Positions 1-5,895 of a stretch of 12,594 nt of DNA are shown in pieces. The position numbers and the translations under genes are program-made. The notes beneath the pieces were generated by a model. It searched no databases. It was not told the DNA's origin and saw nothing but the letters and a program-made list of their open reading frames with translations. Origin of the DNA: Bacilli bacterium (GTDB taxonomy: Bacteria; Bacillota_I; Bacilli_A; RFN20; CAG-826). The stretch spans positions 1 to 12,594 of the forward strand of contig JAFZUD010000159.1 of assembly GCA_017618495.1 (NCBI GenBank), in the 5' to 3' direction. Numbering within the stretch: the stretch's first letter is position 1; each line of letters starts with the position of its first letter.

Positions 1-3
1 CGC

Positions 4-405
4 TTAGTCAACCCACTGAACGAGTTCGACTTCGGCGTTGTCGCCACGACGGGCACCAAGCTTGTAGACACGGGTGTAACCACCATCTCTGTCTTTGAAC
101 TTTGGTCCAATCTCTTTGAAGAGCTTATCGATGGCCTCGACGCCGTTAGCATCGACGATGCCATGGCGAATGACCTTCATAGCTTCACGACGGCCAGCGA
201 GATCGCCTTGTTTGGCGAATGTGACCATCTTCTCGGCGAGAGAGACAAGATCCTTGGTGACTCCGCTGGTGACTTTGACCTGGCCGTGGACGATGAGCTC
301 GCTCACGACGTTGCGAAGCATTGATTTGTTTTTAGAGGCGGTATAACCGGCTCTGAAGCGAACACCGGCTTTGCCGTGGACGTTCTTTCTACCTTGTGCT
401 GGCAT
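4..405 (-). CDS. rplQ: 50S ribosomal protein L17 (bL17)
   Basis: L17 is a large-subunit protein near the nascent-chain exit region and is conserved in bacteria. The 133-residue product has the family core MLRN at residues 29-32, then EKMVTFAKQGDLAGRREA in the middle. It ends with the hallmark KFKDRDGGYTRVYKLGARRGD and the usual short hydrophobic end. It is slightly longer than the roughly 120 residues common in Bacillota. The excess lies in the first 28 residues, which are Gly/Lys-rich and match the family start poorly. The ATG is two bases after the rpoA stop. The Shine-Dalgarno AGGAG lies within the last rpoA codons, seven bases from the ATG, so translation is probably coupled to rpoA. The TAA stop is at 4-6, so any operon terminator lies outside the window. 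The identification is firm. Confidence 0.98.
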   Translation of the reverse strand: MPAQGRKNVHGKAGVRFRAGYTASKNKSMLRNVVSELIVHGQVKVTSGVTKDLVSLAEKMVTFAKQGDLAGRREAMKVIRHGIVDANGVEAIDKLFKEIGPKFKDRDGGYTRVYKLGARRGDNAEVELVQWVD

Positions 406-407
406 TG

Positions 408-1415
408 TTATTCTCCTACGTAATCACGGAAGTGAAGCCCATAAGTGGCGAGCTTCTCTTTGACTTCTTTGAGCGACTTCTTGCCAAGGTTACGGACTTT
501 CATCATCTCATCCTCGCTCTTCTGAGTGAGTTCCATGACGGTGCTGATGCCCGCACGCTTAAGGCAGTTGTTGCTTCTGACACTGAGGTCGAGTTCTTCG
601 ATCATCATGCCCTGATATTTGTTTTCCTCCGGCTTGACCTCTTCTTTGACGAGGCGGTAATTCTTAACCGCGTCATCAAGATGGGTGAACTTGTCGAAGT
701 GGGCCGCAAGAAGCTGGGCGGCCATCGCAACGGCCTCGTGAGGTTTGATGGAGCCGTTGGTGGTGACCTCAAGGGTCAATTTGTCGAACTTGGAGTCGTG
801 CTCAACACGGGTTGGCTCGACGTTGAAGGCGACTTTGATGACAGGCGAGTAGTTGCTGTCGGTTGGGATGACGCCGATGGTGTCGATCTTGCGCTCGATC
901 TTGTTGCCTTCGCTAGTGATATAGCCACGGCCCTGACCGACGAAGATGGACATCTCGAGGTGTCCTTCGCTGTTAAGATGGGCGATTTCAAGATCCTTGT
1001 TGATGACGCTCACCATGCTTGGGAGCTTAAGGTCGCCGGCTTTAAGGGTGCCTGGGCCTTTGAAATCAACGGTAAGGGTCTTGACGTCGTTGGTGGTGCT
1101 GTCGACCTTGAGAACGAGGTCTTTGAGGTTGAGGATGATGGCGGTCACATCTTCTTCAACGCCTGGGATGGCGGTGAATTCATGACGGACGCCTTCGATC
1201 TGAACCGCGAAGACGCTGGCTCCTGGAAGGGCGCTAAGCAAGACGCGGCGAAGGGAGTTGCCAACGGTGAGGCCGAATCCTCTTTCGAGAGGTTCGATCA
1301 CGAAACGGGCGTAGTGCTCGTTCTCATCATTGACATCGATTTTTAAATCGAATGGTTGGAAAGGGTTAGGAAGACGAATTTCTTCCGCTTTGACGTCATT
1401 AGTTTGGTTAGCCAT
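408..1415 (-). CDS. rpoA: DNA-directed RNA polymerase subunit alpha
   Basis: RpoA dimerises to seed RNA polymerase assembly, and its C-terminal domain contacts UP elements and activators. The product is 335 residues, slightly longer than the usual 314-329. The N-terminal dimerisation domain is about residues 12-245 and contains the signature FVIEPLERGFGLTVGNSLRR at 38-57. A charged linker follows at about 246-268. The C-terminal domain is about 270-330, with DLSVRSNNCLKRAGI and NLGKKSLKEVKEKLA. R280 and N283 align with R265 and N268 of E. coli, the main DNA-contacting residues, so the UP-element surface looks intact. The ATG at 1413-1415 has the Shine-Dalgarno AGGAGG upstream. The gene follows rpsK after 50 bases with no rpsD between, as is usual in Bacillota. 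That gap holds a small inverted repeat, described separately. Confidence 0.99.
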   Translation of the reverse strand: MANQTNDVKAEEIRLPNPFQPFDLKIDVNDENEHYARFVIEPLERGFGLTVGNSLRRVLLSALPGASVFAVQIEGVRHEFTAIPGVEEDVTAIILNLKDLVLKVDSTTNDVKTLTVDFKGPGTLKAGDLKLPSMVSVINKDLEIAHLNSEGHLEMSIFVGQGRGYITSEGNKIERKIDTIGVIPTDSNYSPVIKVAFNVEPTRVEHDSKFDKLTLEVTTNGSIKPHEAVAMAAQLLAAHFDKFTHLDDAVKNYRLVKEEVKPEENKYQGMMIEELDLSVRSNNCLKRAGISTVMELTQKSEDEMMKVRNLGKKSLKEVKEKLATYGLHFRDYVGE

Positions 1416-1442
1416 TAATGTAATTTCCTCCTATTAGTCTTT

Positions 1443-1463
1443 CCTTACTTAGTTTCTGTAAGG
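1443..1463 (-). promoter_or_regulatory. Inverted repeat in the rpsK-rpoA gap, possible RNA hairpin
   Basis: On the transcribed strand, CCTTAC and GTAAGG flank a nine-base loop (AGAAACTAA), giving a perfect 6-bp stem just after the rpsK stop. The rpoA Shine-Dalgarno lies further downstream and is not in the stem. There is no U-tract, so it is not a classical terminator. It could be an RNase processing or mRNA-stability element, a weak pause site, or chance. It lies in the widest intergenic gap of the window. The repeat itself is seen directly; its function is inferred. Confidence 0.4.
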
Positions 1464-1465
1464 GA

Positions 1466-1873
1466 TTAGCCACGCGGCCTCTTTGGAGGACGGCAACCAT
1501 TGTGAGGGATTGGAGTAGTGTCGACGATGGATAAGACCTGAAGGCCAACGTTCGCTAAAGCGCGGACGGCGCTCTCACGGCCTGGGCCTGGGCCCTTGAC
1601 ATCGACATCGACCTGACGGAGGCCCTGATCATAGGCGCTCTTGCCAGCGGCTTCGGAAGCGAGCTGAGAGGCGAATGGAGTGGCCTTCTTGGCACCCTTG
1701 TAACCAAGAGCACCGGAGCTGGACCAGGCAATGACATTGCCCTTCTCGTCGGTAACGGTGACGATGGTGTTGTTGAAGGTGGCGTGAATGTGGACGACAC
1801 CTTTGGTGAATGTACGCTTAACTTTCTTCTTGCGAGCGTTAGTCTTTTTGGACTTCTTTTTGATTTCAGCCAT
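1466..1873 (-). CDS. rpsK: 30S ribosomal protein S11 (uS11)
   Basis: S11 sits on the platform of the small subunit, near the E-site mRNA path and the Shine-Dalgarno helix, and works with S7 and S18. The 135-residue product has a lysine-rich N-terminus (about residues 5-20), then the core GVVHIHATFNNTIVTVTD and the stretch GYKGAKKATPFASQLASE. It ends in the diagnostic DTTPIPHNGCRPPKRPRG. The length matches the family (about 130). It starts 18 bases after rpsM with Shine-Dalgarno AAAGGAGG eight bases before the ATG. The Asn-Gly in PHNGCRPPK is the site that is isomerised to isoaspartate in E. coli S11. It is conserved here, though whether it is modified cannot be told. The identification is firm. 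Confidence 0.99.
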   Translation of the reverse strand: MAEIKKKSKKTNARKKKVKRTFTKGVVHIHATFNNTIVTVTDEKGNVIAWSSSGALGYKGAKKATPFASQLASEAAGKSAYDQGLRQVDVDVKGPGPGRESAVRALANVGLQVLSIVDTTPIPHNGCRPPKRPRG

Positions 1874-1891
1874 TTACGTGTCCTCCTTTCA

Positions 1892-2266
1892 TTACTTGGT
1901 AGCCTGCTTCTTGTTGGCGATGGTCTTTCTCTTACCTTTGCGGGTACGGGCATTGGTCTTGGTGTTCTGACCTCTGACTGGAAGACCTTTCTTGTGACGA
2001 ACGCCACGGTAGCAGTTGATTTCGGTGAGGCGCTTGATGTTCATAGCGACTTCACGGCGAAGGTCGCCTTCGGTGTGATGCTTGGCGACTTCGGTTCTTA
2101 AGGCGACGAGCTGCTCATCAGTTAAGTCTTTGACTCTGATGTCCTCGCTGACGCCGGCGTCTTTGCAAATTTTTGCTGCGGTTGTGTCACCGATACCATA
2201 GATGTAGGTAAGGGCGATGACAACGCGTTTCTCGGATGGGATATCCACCCCTACGATACGTGCCAT
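1892..2266 (-). CDS. rpsM: 30S ribosomal protein S13 (uS13)
   Basis: S13 is in the small-subunit head. It forms intersubunit bridges with the 50S central protuberance, and its basic C-terminal tail reaches the P-site tRNA. The 124-residue product begins ARIVGVDIP and has ALTYIYGIG, the usual helix-two-turn-helix region. The middle reads GDLRREVAMNIKRL, followed by RGVRHKKGLPVRGQNTKTNA and the basic tail RKGKRKTIANKKQATK. The length matches Bacillota homologues (about 121). The gene begins 20 bases after rpmJ, with Shine-Dalgarno TAGGAGAT. The rpmJ-rpsM-rpsK-rpoA-rplQ order is the standard alpha-operon arrangement in Gram-positives. Nothing unusual was seen. Confidence 0.99.
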   Translation of the reverse strand: MARIVGVDIPSEKRVVIALTYIYGIGDTTAAKICKDAGVSEDIRVKDLTDEQLVALRTEVAKHHTEGDLRREVAMNIKRLTEINCYRGVRHKKGLPVRGQNTKTNARTRKGKRKTIANKKQATK

Positions 2267-2286
2267 ATTCTTTTAATCTCCTAGAA

Positions 2287-2400
2287 TTAACCTTGTCTCT
2301 GCTTGTGCTTAGGATTTTGGCAGATGCACATAACCACGCCATGGCGGCGGATGATTTTGCACTTATCGCAGATCGGTTTGACGGATGGTCTGACTTTCAT
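2287..2400 (-). CDS. rpmJ: 50S ribosomal protein L36 (bL36), zinc-binding type
   Basis: I translated this 37-codon gene directly from the minus strand: ATG at 2398-2400, TAA at 2287-2289. It starts MKVRPSVKPICDKCKIIRR and ends CICQNPKHKQRQG, a textbook L36. The zinc ribbon is C11-x2-C14-x12-C27-x4-H32, so this is the zinc-binding form and not the zinc-free paralogue. L36 is a tiny globule in the 50S that braces 23S rRNA near the base of the L7/L12 stalk. The gene lies between infA and rpsM, its standard position. A Shine-Dalgarno TAGGAG lies upstream of the ATG in the 36-base gap, and a short hairpin overlaps the preceding infA stop. Confidence 0.98.
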   Translation of the reverse strand: MKVRPSVKPICDKCKIIRRHGVVMCICQNPKHKQRQG

Positions 2401-2421
2401 AAGTTTCTCCTAATGCTTTGT

Positions 2422-2440
2422 CTAACGTCTGTTGCGTTAG
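2422..2440 (-). promoter_or_regulatory. Inverted repeat overlapping the infA stop, possible RNA hairpin
   Basis: The plus strand reads CTAACG TCTGTTG CGTTAG, a perfect 6-bp inverted repeat around a seven-base loop. In the transcript the stem includes the infA stop codon (2437-2439) and ends before the rpmJ Shine-Dalgarno. No U-tract follows, so it is not a typical terminator. It could mark mRNA processing or stabilise a 3' end, or it could be chance. The repeat is certain; its function is not. Confidence 0.4.
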
Positions 2441-2658
2441 TTCTTATAACGGAATGTGATGCGGCCGCGTGTTAAATCATAAGGCGAGAACTGAACGGTG
2501 ACTCGATCACCGGGAAGAATACGAATGTAGTGCATTCTGATTTTTCCCGAAACGCTAGCCAGAACCACCGCTCCATTGGCGAGTTTGACTTTAAAGGTGG
2601 TGTTTGGAAGGTTTTCCAACACCGTGGCTTCAACTTCAATGCAATCTTCTTTACTCAA
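2437..2658 (-). CDS. infA: Translation initiation factor IF-1
   Basis: IF-1 binds the 30S A site during initiation and helps IF-2 and IF-3 select the start codon. The product is 73 residues when begun at the TTG at 2656-2658. It then reads MSKEDCIEVEATVLENLPN, aligning residue for residue with the family start (M-x-K-E-D-x-I-E-V-E). It continues with the OB-fold core VSGKIRMHYIRILPGD and ends SPYDLTRGRITFRYKN. An upstream GTG at 2680-2682 is in frame but was rejected, because the Shine-Dalgarno AGGAGG (2668-2673) lies inside that extension and sits nine bases before the TTG. The map stop TAG (2672-2674) overlaps this Shine-Dalgarno. A rare TTG start on a core initiation factor is notable and suggests modest translation, perhaps coupled to map. 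Confidence 0.95.
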   Translation of the reverse strand: MSKEDCIEVEATVLENLPNTTFKVKLANGAVVLASVSGKIRMHYIRILPGDRVTVQFSPYDLTRGRITFRYKN

Positions 2659-2667
2659 ATGAAGATA

Positions 2668-2673
2668 CCTCCT
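2668..2673 (-). promoter_or_regulatory. Shine-Dalgarno that sets the infA start
   Basis: AGGAGG on the minus strand lies nine bases before the TTG at 2656-2658 and shares bases with the TAG stop of map (2672-2674). It is what distinguishes the TTG start of infA from the in-frame GTG at 2680-2682. It also suggests that ribosomes finishing map could pass directly to infA. Confidence 0.85.
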
Positions 2674-3433
2674 AATTCTCACTATGAAGCGTTAATACTT
2701 CATAGCCATCCTTGGTGACAAGGACGGTGTTCTCGTAATGTGCGTTGAGCTTGCCGTCTTTTGAGACAGCGCTCCAACCATCGCCTAGAACCCTTATCGC
2801 CGGTTTTCCAGCCATTACCATCGGCTCGATGGCAAGGGTCATTCCCTCTTTGAGGATTGGGCCTGTTCCGGCCTTTCCGTAGTTAGGGATGAAAGGGTCT
2901 TCGTGCATTTCGTGACCTATTCCATGCCCGGTGTACTCTCTGACGACTGAGTATCCGTTGCTCTCAGCGGTCTTTTGAATAGCCTCTTGGACATCTCCTA
3001 GATGCACGCCCTCTTTGATGAGGCTCACGCCGTTCCAGAAGCACTTCTCAGTGACTTCGATGAGGCGAAGCGTCTCTTTGCCGCATATTCCTACTGGGTA
3101 AGTGCGGCAAGCGTCTCCCATATAGCCGTTAAGAAGGGAGACAACATCAAGAGAGACAATATCCCCGTCCTTGAGCACCTTCGTTTCGGAAGGGACGCCA
3201 TGGACCAAGACGTTATTGACTGATGTGCAGATCTCGCCAGGGAATCCCCCATATCCTTCTTCGACGCAGATGCCACCAGCGTCCTCGATGACTTTCTTGG
3301 CCATCTTGGCAAGGTATTTGGTGGTCACGCCCGGTTGGACAAGGGGCCCGACGGTCTCGAAGACTTTTGCCGTAAGGGCTCCAGCCTTCCTCATCAGCTC
3401 AATCTCACGAGGGGATTTGATGATGATGCTCAT
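2672..3433 (-). CDS. map: Methionine aminopeptidase, type I
   Basis: Map removes the N-terminal methionine from new proteins at the ribosome exit, using a two-metal centre. The 253-residue product has the pita-bread fold from near its N-terminus, without an SH3-type extension, as in the short bacterial type Ia. By alignment with E. coli the metal ligands are D96, D107, H170, E203 and E234, and the catalytic histidine is H79. All are present, in the contexts VHGVP, SLDVV, GDACR, TGHGIGHEMHEDP, IEPM and HYENTVLV. The ATG overlaps the adk TGA by four bases (ATGA). A GAGG seven bases upstream serves as Shine-Dalgarno, so translation is probably coupled to adk. It ends in TAG, and infA follows. 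The adk-map-infA order is typical of Bacillota. Confidence 0.98.
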   Translation of the reverse strand: MSIIIKSPREIELMRKAGALTAKVFETVGPLVQPGVTTKYLAKMAKKVIEDAGGICVEEGYGGFPGEICTSVNNVLVHGVPSETKVLKDGDIVSLDVVSLLNGYMGDACRTYPVGICGKETLRLIEVTEKCFWNGVSLIKEGVHLGDVQEAIQKTAESNGYSVVREYTGHGIGHEMHEDPFIPNYGKAGTGPILKEGMTLAIEPMVMAGKPAIRVLGDGWSAVSKDGKLNAHYENTVLVTKDGYEVLTLHSEN

Positions 3434-4086
3434 TTATGGGCCTCAAGGAAGGCGACAAGTGCCTTCTTTAGGCCTTCTGCTCCGATGCTGCCATCGAAGT
3501 CAGAGAGTAAGCCCTCACCCTTATAGAATTCCATAAGAGGGGCTGTGCTCTTGTAGTAATTGGCAAGGCGGACCTTGAAGCTTTCCGCATTGTCGTCTTT
3601 GCGTTGCACGATTGGTGTTCCGCATTCGTCGCAGATGCCTTCTTTCTTCTTAGGAGGCATGAAGGTGACGTTATATGAAGCGCCGCATTTTGGGCAAACC
3701 CTACGTCCGGCGATTCTTTCGATCAGCTGCTCATCTGGGCAAGAGATGTTGATGACGGTGTTAACCTCACGGTTGATCTCTTTCCCAAACGTTTTGAGGG
3801 CCTCGGCTTGCGCGATCGTGCGTGGGAAGCCATCTAAGAGATAGCCGTGCGCGCAATCTTCGCGGGCGAGCCTCTCTTTGACTAAGGCGCAGGTGAGCTC
3901 ATCAGAGACGAGTCCACCGCTGTTGACGATAGCCTTTATTTGGTTTCCTAGCTCGCTGCCGCTTGCCATAGCCTCACGGAACATGTCGCCCGTGGAGATA
4001 TGGGGAAGGCCATAATCTTTGGCGATCCAAAGGGCATGCGTGCCTTTGCCCGCGCCTGGCGGGCCCATCAGAACGATATTGAGCAT
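3430..4086 (-). CDS. adk: Adenylate kinase, zinc-lid type
   Basis: Adenylate kinase interconverts ATP plus AMP with two ADP and keeps cellular adenylates balanced. The 218-residue cytosolic enzyme has the P-loop GPPGAGKGT at residues 8-16. An AMP-binding region starts at STGDMFREA (31-39), and LLDGFPRT lies at 83-90. A lid domain (about 127-164) carries C131-x2-C134 and C152-x2-C155, the structural zinc site of Gram-positive long-form enzymes. The lid ends in QRKDDN, with the conserved basic-acidic pair. It starts one base after the secY stop. The nearest Shine-Dalgarno-like sequence (AAAGGA) is 13 bases upstream, further than usual, so reinitiation after secY is likely. It is the only gene here that ends in TGA, which argues against a Mycoplasma-type code. 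Its stop overlaps map. Confidence 0.99.
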   Translation of the reverse strand: MLNIVLMGPPGAGKGTHALWIAKDYGLPHISTGDMFREAMASGSELGNQIKAIVNSGGLVSDELTCALVKERLAREDCAHGYLLDGFPRTIAQAEALKTFGKEINREVNTVINISCPDEQLIERIAGRRVCPKCGASYNVTFMPPKKKEGICDECGTPIVQRKDDNAESFKVRLANYYKSTAPLMEFYKGEGLLSDFDGSIGAEGLKKALVAFLEAHK

Positions 4087-4087
4087 C

Positions 4088-5449
4088 TTATTGTTGGATT
4101 CCTTTCACTTTGTCAAATGACTTACCAGCGAGAAGGCCATCGATCTGCGCGTTGATTTCAAGAGCAACGCCGACGATGATGATGAGACCGGTGCCGCCAA
4201 GGGCAAGGGAGCTATCGCCATCGAAGACATTGGCCCAAACGAGGATGATCGGAAGGGCAGCGATGAGGGAAAGCGATATAGCGCCTAAGAAGGTGACCCT
4301 ATTAAGGACTTTCCTGACATATCTCTCGGTTTCCTTTCCTGGGCGGATGCCTGGGATGTAGGAGCCGTTCTTCTGGAAGTTGTCCGCAAGGTTCTCTGGA
4401 TCGATCTGCATCTCCGCATAGAAGAAGCAGAAGGCGATGATGAGGGCTAAGTAGATGAATAAGCCCCAGTTCATCTCCCAGTGGGTTCCGTCGAACCACG
4501 GCATGGAGAAGGTTCTGTTGTAGTTGAAGATGAGAAGCCACTCGGCGGAAGCCGCTTCTTTTGAGATGAAGCTGGCGATGATCGCCGGAGCGCTTAGGAT
4601 GGAGCTAGCGAAGATGACAGGGATGACACCAGCGCTATTGATCTTGATCGGCAAGAAGGAGGCGCGCGCCATAGCGGCGGAACCACCACCTTTACCTGCA
4701 TGCTGTACTGGGATCTTTCTCTTCGAGAGTTCGATGAAGACAACGAACCCGATGATAAGGACCATCGCGAGGATGTAAAGGGCGAATTGGAAGGCACCTT
4801 TGATCATTTCGCTCGAGGAGCGGGTCACGGTGTCCGTGATCCATTTCTTCCAAGCGGTTGAGATCTGGGTCGGGAGCGATCTGACGCAGCCGGCGAAGAT
4901 GATCATGGAAATACCGTTTCCAAGACCTTTCTCGGTGATTTGGTCACCAAGCCACATGGTAAGCATAGCACCCGCGAGGATGACGGTTACGATATAAGCG
5001 TAAGTCCAGAAATTGCTCGCGAGATTCAAGGTGATGAAGTCGCTGTTCTCCATGGTACGGATGATGCCATAGCCTTGTACCGCGCCAAGTAAGAGGGTGA
5101 GATAACGCGTGGCCATCTCGCTCTTCTTGCGGCCGTACTCACCTTGCTTACTTAATTCAGTAAGCGCTGGCAAGACGTCCTTGGAGAGAAGCTGAACGAT
5201 AATCTGAGCCGTGATGTATGGCGAGACACCGAGGGCGAAGACCGAGAAGTTGGAGAGAGCTCCACCTCCTAATAAGTCCATGATGGCGAGCGAGTTGCCC
5301 GACTTCATGAGGTCATCGAGATTCTGGTTGAGAGTGACCCCCGGTACCGTAATGGCCGCCCCGATCCTGATGACGAAGAGGATCATGATCGAAAAGAAAA
5401 TACGATTGACAATCTCTTTATTTTTGAAGATCGAGACGAACTTTTTCAT
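4088..5449 (-). CDS. secY: Protein translocase subunit SecY
   Basis: SecY forms the protein-conducting channel of the SecYEG translocon in the cytoplasmic membrane. The 453-residue product has ten predicted membrane segments, at roughly 16-36, 68-88, 115-133, 147-168, 177-195, 222-240, 273-293, 327-347, 386-407 and 418-437. The plug region follows segment 1 (about 42-65). Family motifs include EKGLGNGISMIIFAG at 173-187, KRKIPVQHAGK at 243-253, and PGIRPGKETERYV at 366-378 in the large cytosolic loop that contacts SecA or the ribosome. It is somewhat longer than B. subtilis SecY (431), partly through the hydrophilic loop 295-325 before segment 8. The start overlaps the rplO stop by one base (TAATG), with GAGG ten bases upstream. 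Position after rplO and before adk is standard. Confidence 0.99.
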   Translation of the reverse strand: MKKFVSIFKNKEIVNRIFFSIMILFVIRIGAAITVPGVTLNQNLDDLMKSGNSLAIMDLLGGGALSNFSVFALGVSPYITAQIIVQLLSKDVLPALTELSKQGEYGRKKSEMATRYLTLLLGAVQGYGIIRTMENSDFITLNLASNFWTYAYIVTVILAGAMLTMWLGDQITEKGLGNGISMIIFAGCVRSLPTQISTAWKKWITDTVTRSSSEMIKGAFQFALYILAMVLIIGFVVFIELSKRKIPVQHAGKGGGSAAMARASFLPIKINSAGVIPVIFASSILSAPAIIASFISKEAASAEWLLIFNYNRTFSMPWFDGTHWEMNWGLFIYLALIIAFCFFYAEMQIDPENLADNFQKNGSYIPGIRPGKETERYVRKVLNRVTFLGAISLSLIAALPIILVWANVFDGDSSLALGGTGLIIIVGVALEINAQIDGLLAGKSFDKVKGIQQ

Positions 5450-5895
5450 TACTTAATAACCTCGGCAATGCCACCTTTTTCCTCAATGGCAGCTTTGGCC
5501 TTCGCGCTGAAGGCACTAGCTTTGACAGTGAGTTTTTTGGTTAAAGCACCAGTACCAAGGATTTTAACACCATTGGCGAGGCTCTTCACTAAGCCTTTTT
5601 CAACGAGGGCTTTTCCATCGACGGTAGCACCCTCTTCAAAGGCGTTGAGATCATCGAGGTTGACGACAGCCTTGATGACTTTGATGTTGTTGTTGAAACC
5701 ATACTTTGGAATACGGCGAGCTAAAGGCATCTGACCGCCTTCGAAGCCGTTCTTCTTGGTATGGGCATGAGCGCCTTGGCCTTTCTGGCCACGGCCGGCG
5801 GTCTTGCCATTGCCAGAGCCTAAGCCCTGACCTTTGCGGAAGTGCTCTTTGCGGGAGCCTTCGACCACCACGATAGTATGAAGATTCTCAGCCAT
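5449..5895 (-). CDS. rplO: 50S ribosomal protein L15 (uL15)
   Basis: L15 is a late-assembly large-subunit protein, and its long N-terminal arm threads into 23S rRNA. The 148-residue product has the basic, glycine-rich arm GSGNGKTAGRGQKGQGAHAH at about 27-46. It continues with FEGGQMPLARRIPKYGF and VVNLDDLNAFEEG, and ends in the fold around GVKILGTGALTKKLTVKASAFSAKAK. The length is as in B. subtilis (146). The ATG overlaps the rpsE TAA by one base (TAATG), and its Shine-Dalgarno AAAGGAGA lies inside the last rpsE codons. The gene normally found just upstream, rpmD (L30), is absent. The stop overlaps the secY start in the same TAATG arrangement. The rpsE-rplO-secY block is therefore fully coupled with no intergenic bases. 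Confidence 0.99.
   Translation of the reverse strand: MAENLHTIVVVEGSRKEHFRKGQGLGSGNGKTAGRGQKGQGAHAHTKKNGFEGGQMPLARRIPKYGFNNNIKVIKAVVNLDDLNAFEEGATVDGKALVEKGLVKSLANGVKILGTGALTKKLTVKASAFSAKAKAAIEEKGGIAEVIK

Noticed and set aside
396..1346. A 316-codon open frame on the plus strand, opposite rpoA.
   Set aside because: It lies wholly antisense to a clear rpoA. It starts at GTG with no Shine-Dalgarno, and the Asp/Val/Gly/Phe-rich product looks like a complement shadow of rpoA codons.
1416..1465. The rpsK-rpoA hairpin as an intrinsic terminator.
   Set aside because: The stem is only 6 bp, and no U-tract follows on the transcribed strand; genes continue in the same direction.
1555..2007. A 150-codon minus-strand frame across the rpsM-rpsK junction in another frame.
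   Set aside because: Both real genes are unambiguous in their own frames, and the product is a Ser/Pro/Arg-rich out-of-frame shadow.
2401..2460. A TTATAA sequence near the infA end as a promoter -10 box.
   Set aside because: It lies in infA coding sequence, and no -35-like hexamer was found at suitable distance.
2659..2682. A GTG start for infA giving an 81-residue protein.
   Set aside because: The extra eight residues are encoded by the Shine-Dalgarno region and have no match in IF-1; the TTG fits both the family start and the ribosome-binding spacing.
3430..3432. A Mycoplasma-type code in which TGA means tryptophan, suggested by the missing L30 and protein extensions.
   Set aside because: adk ends at TGA at its family length, and the tryptophan codons I checked (in rplQ and secY) are TGG, so the standard bacterial code applies.
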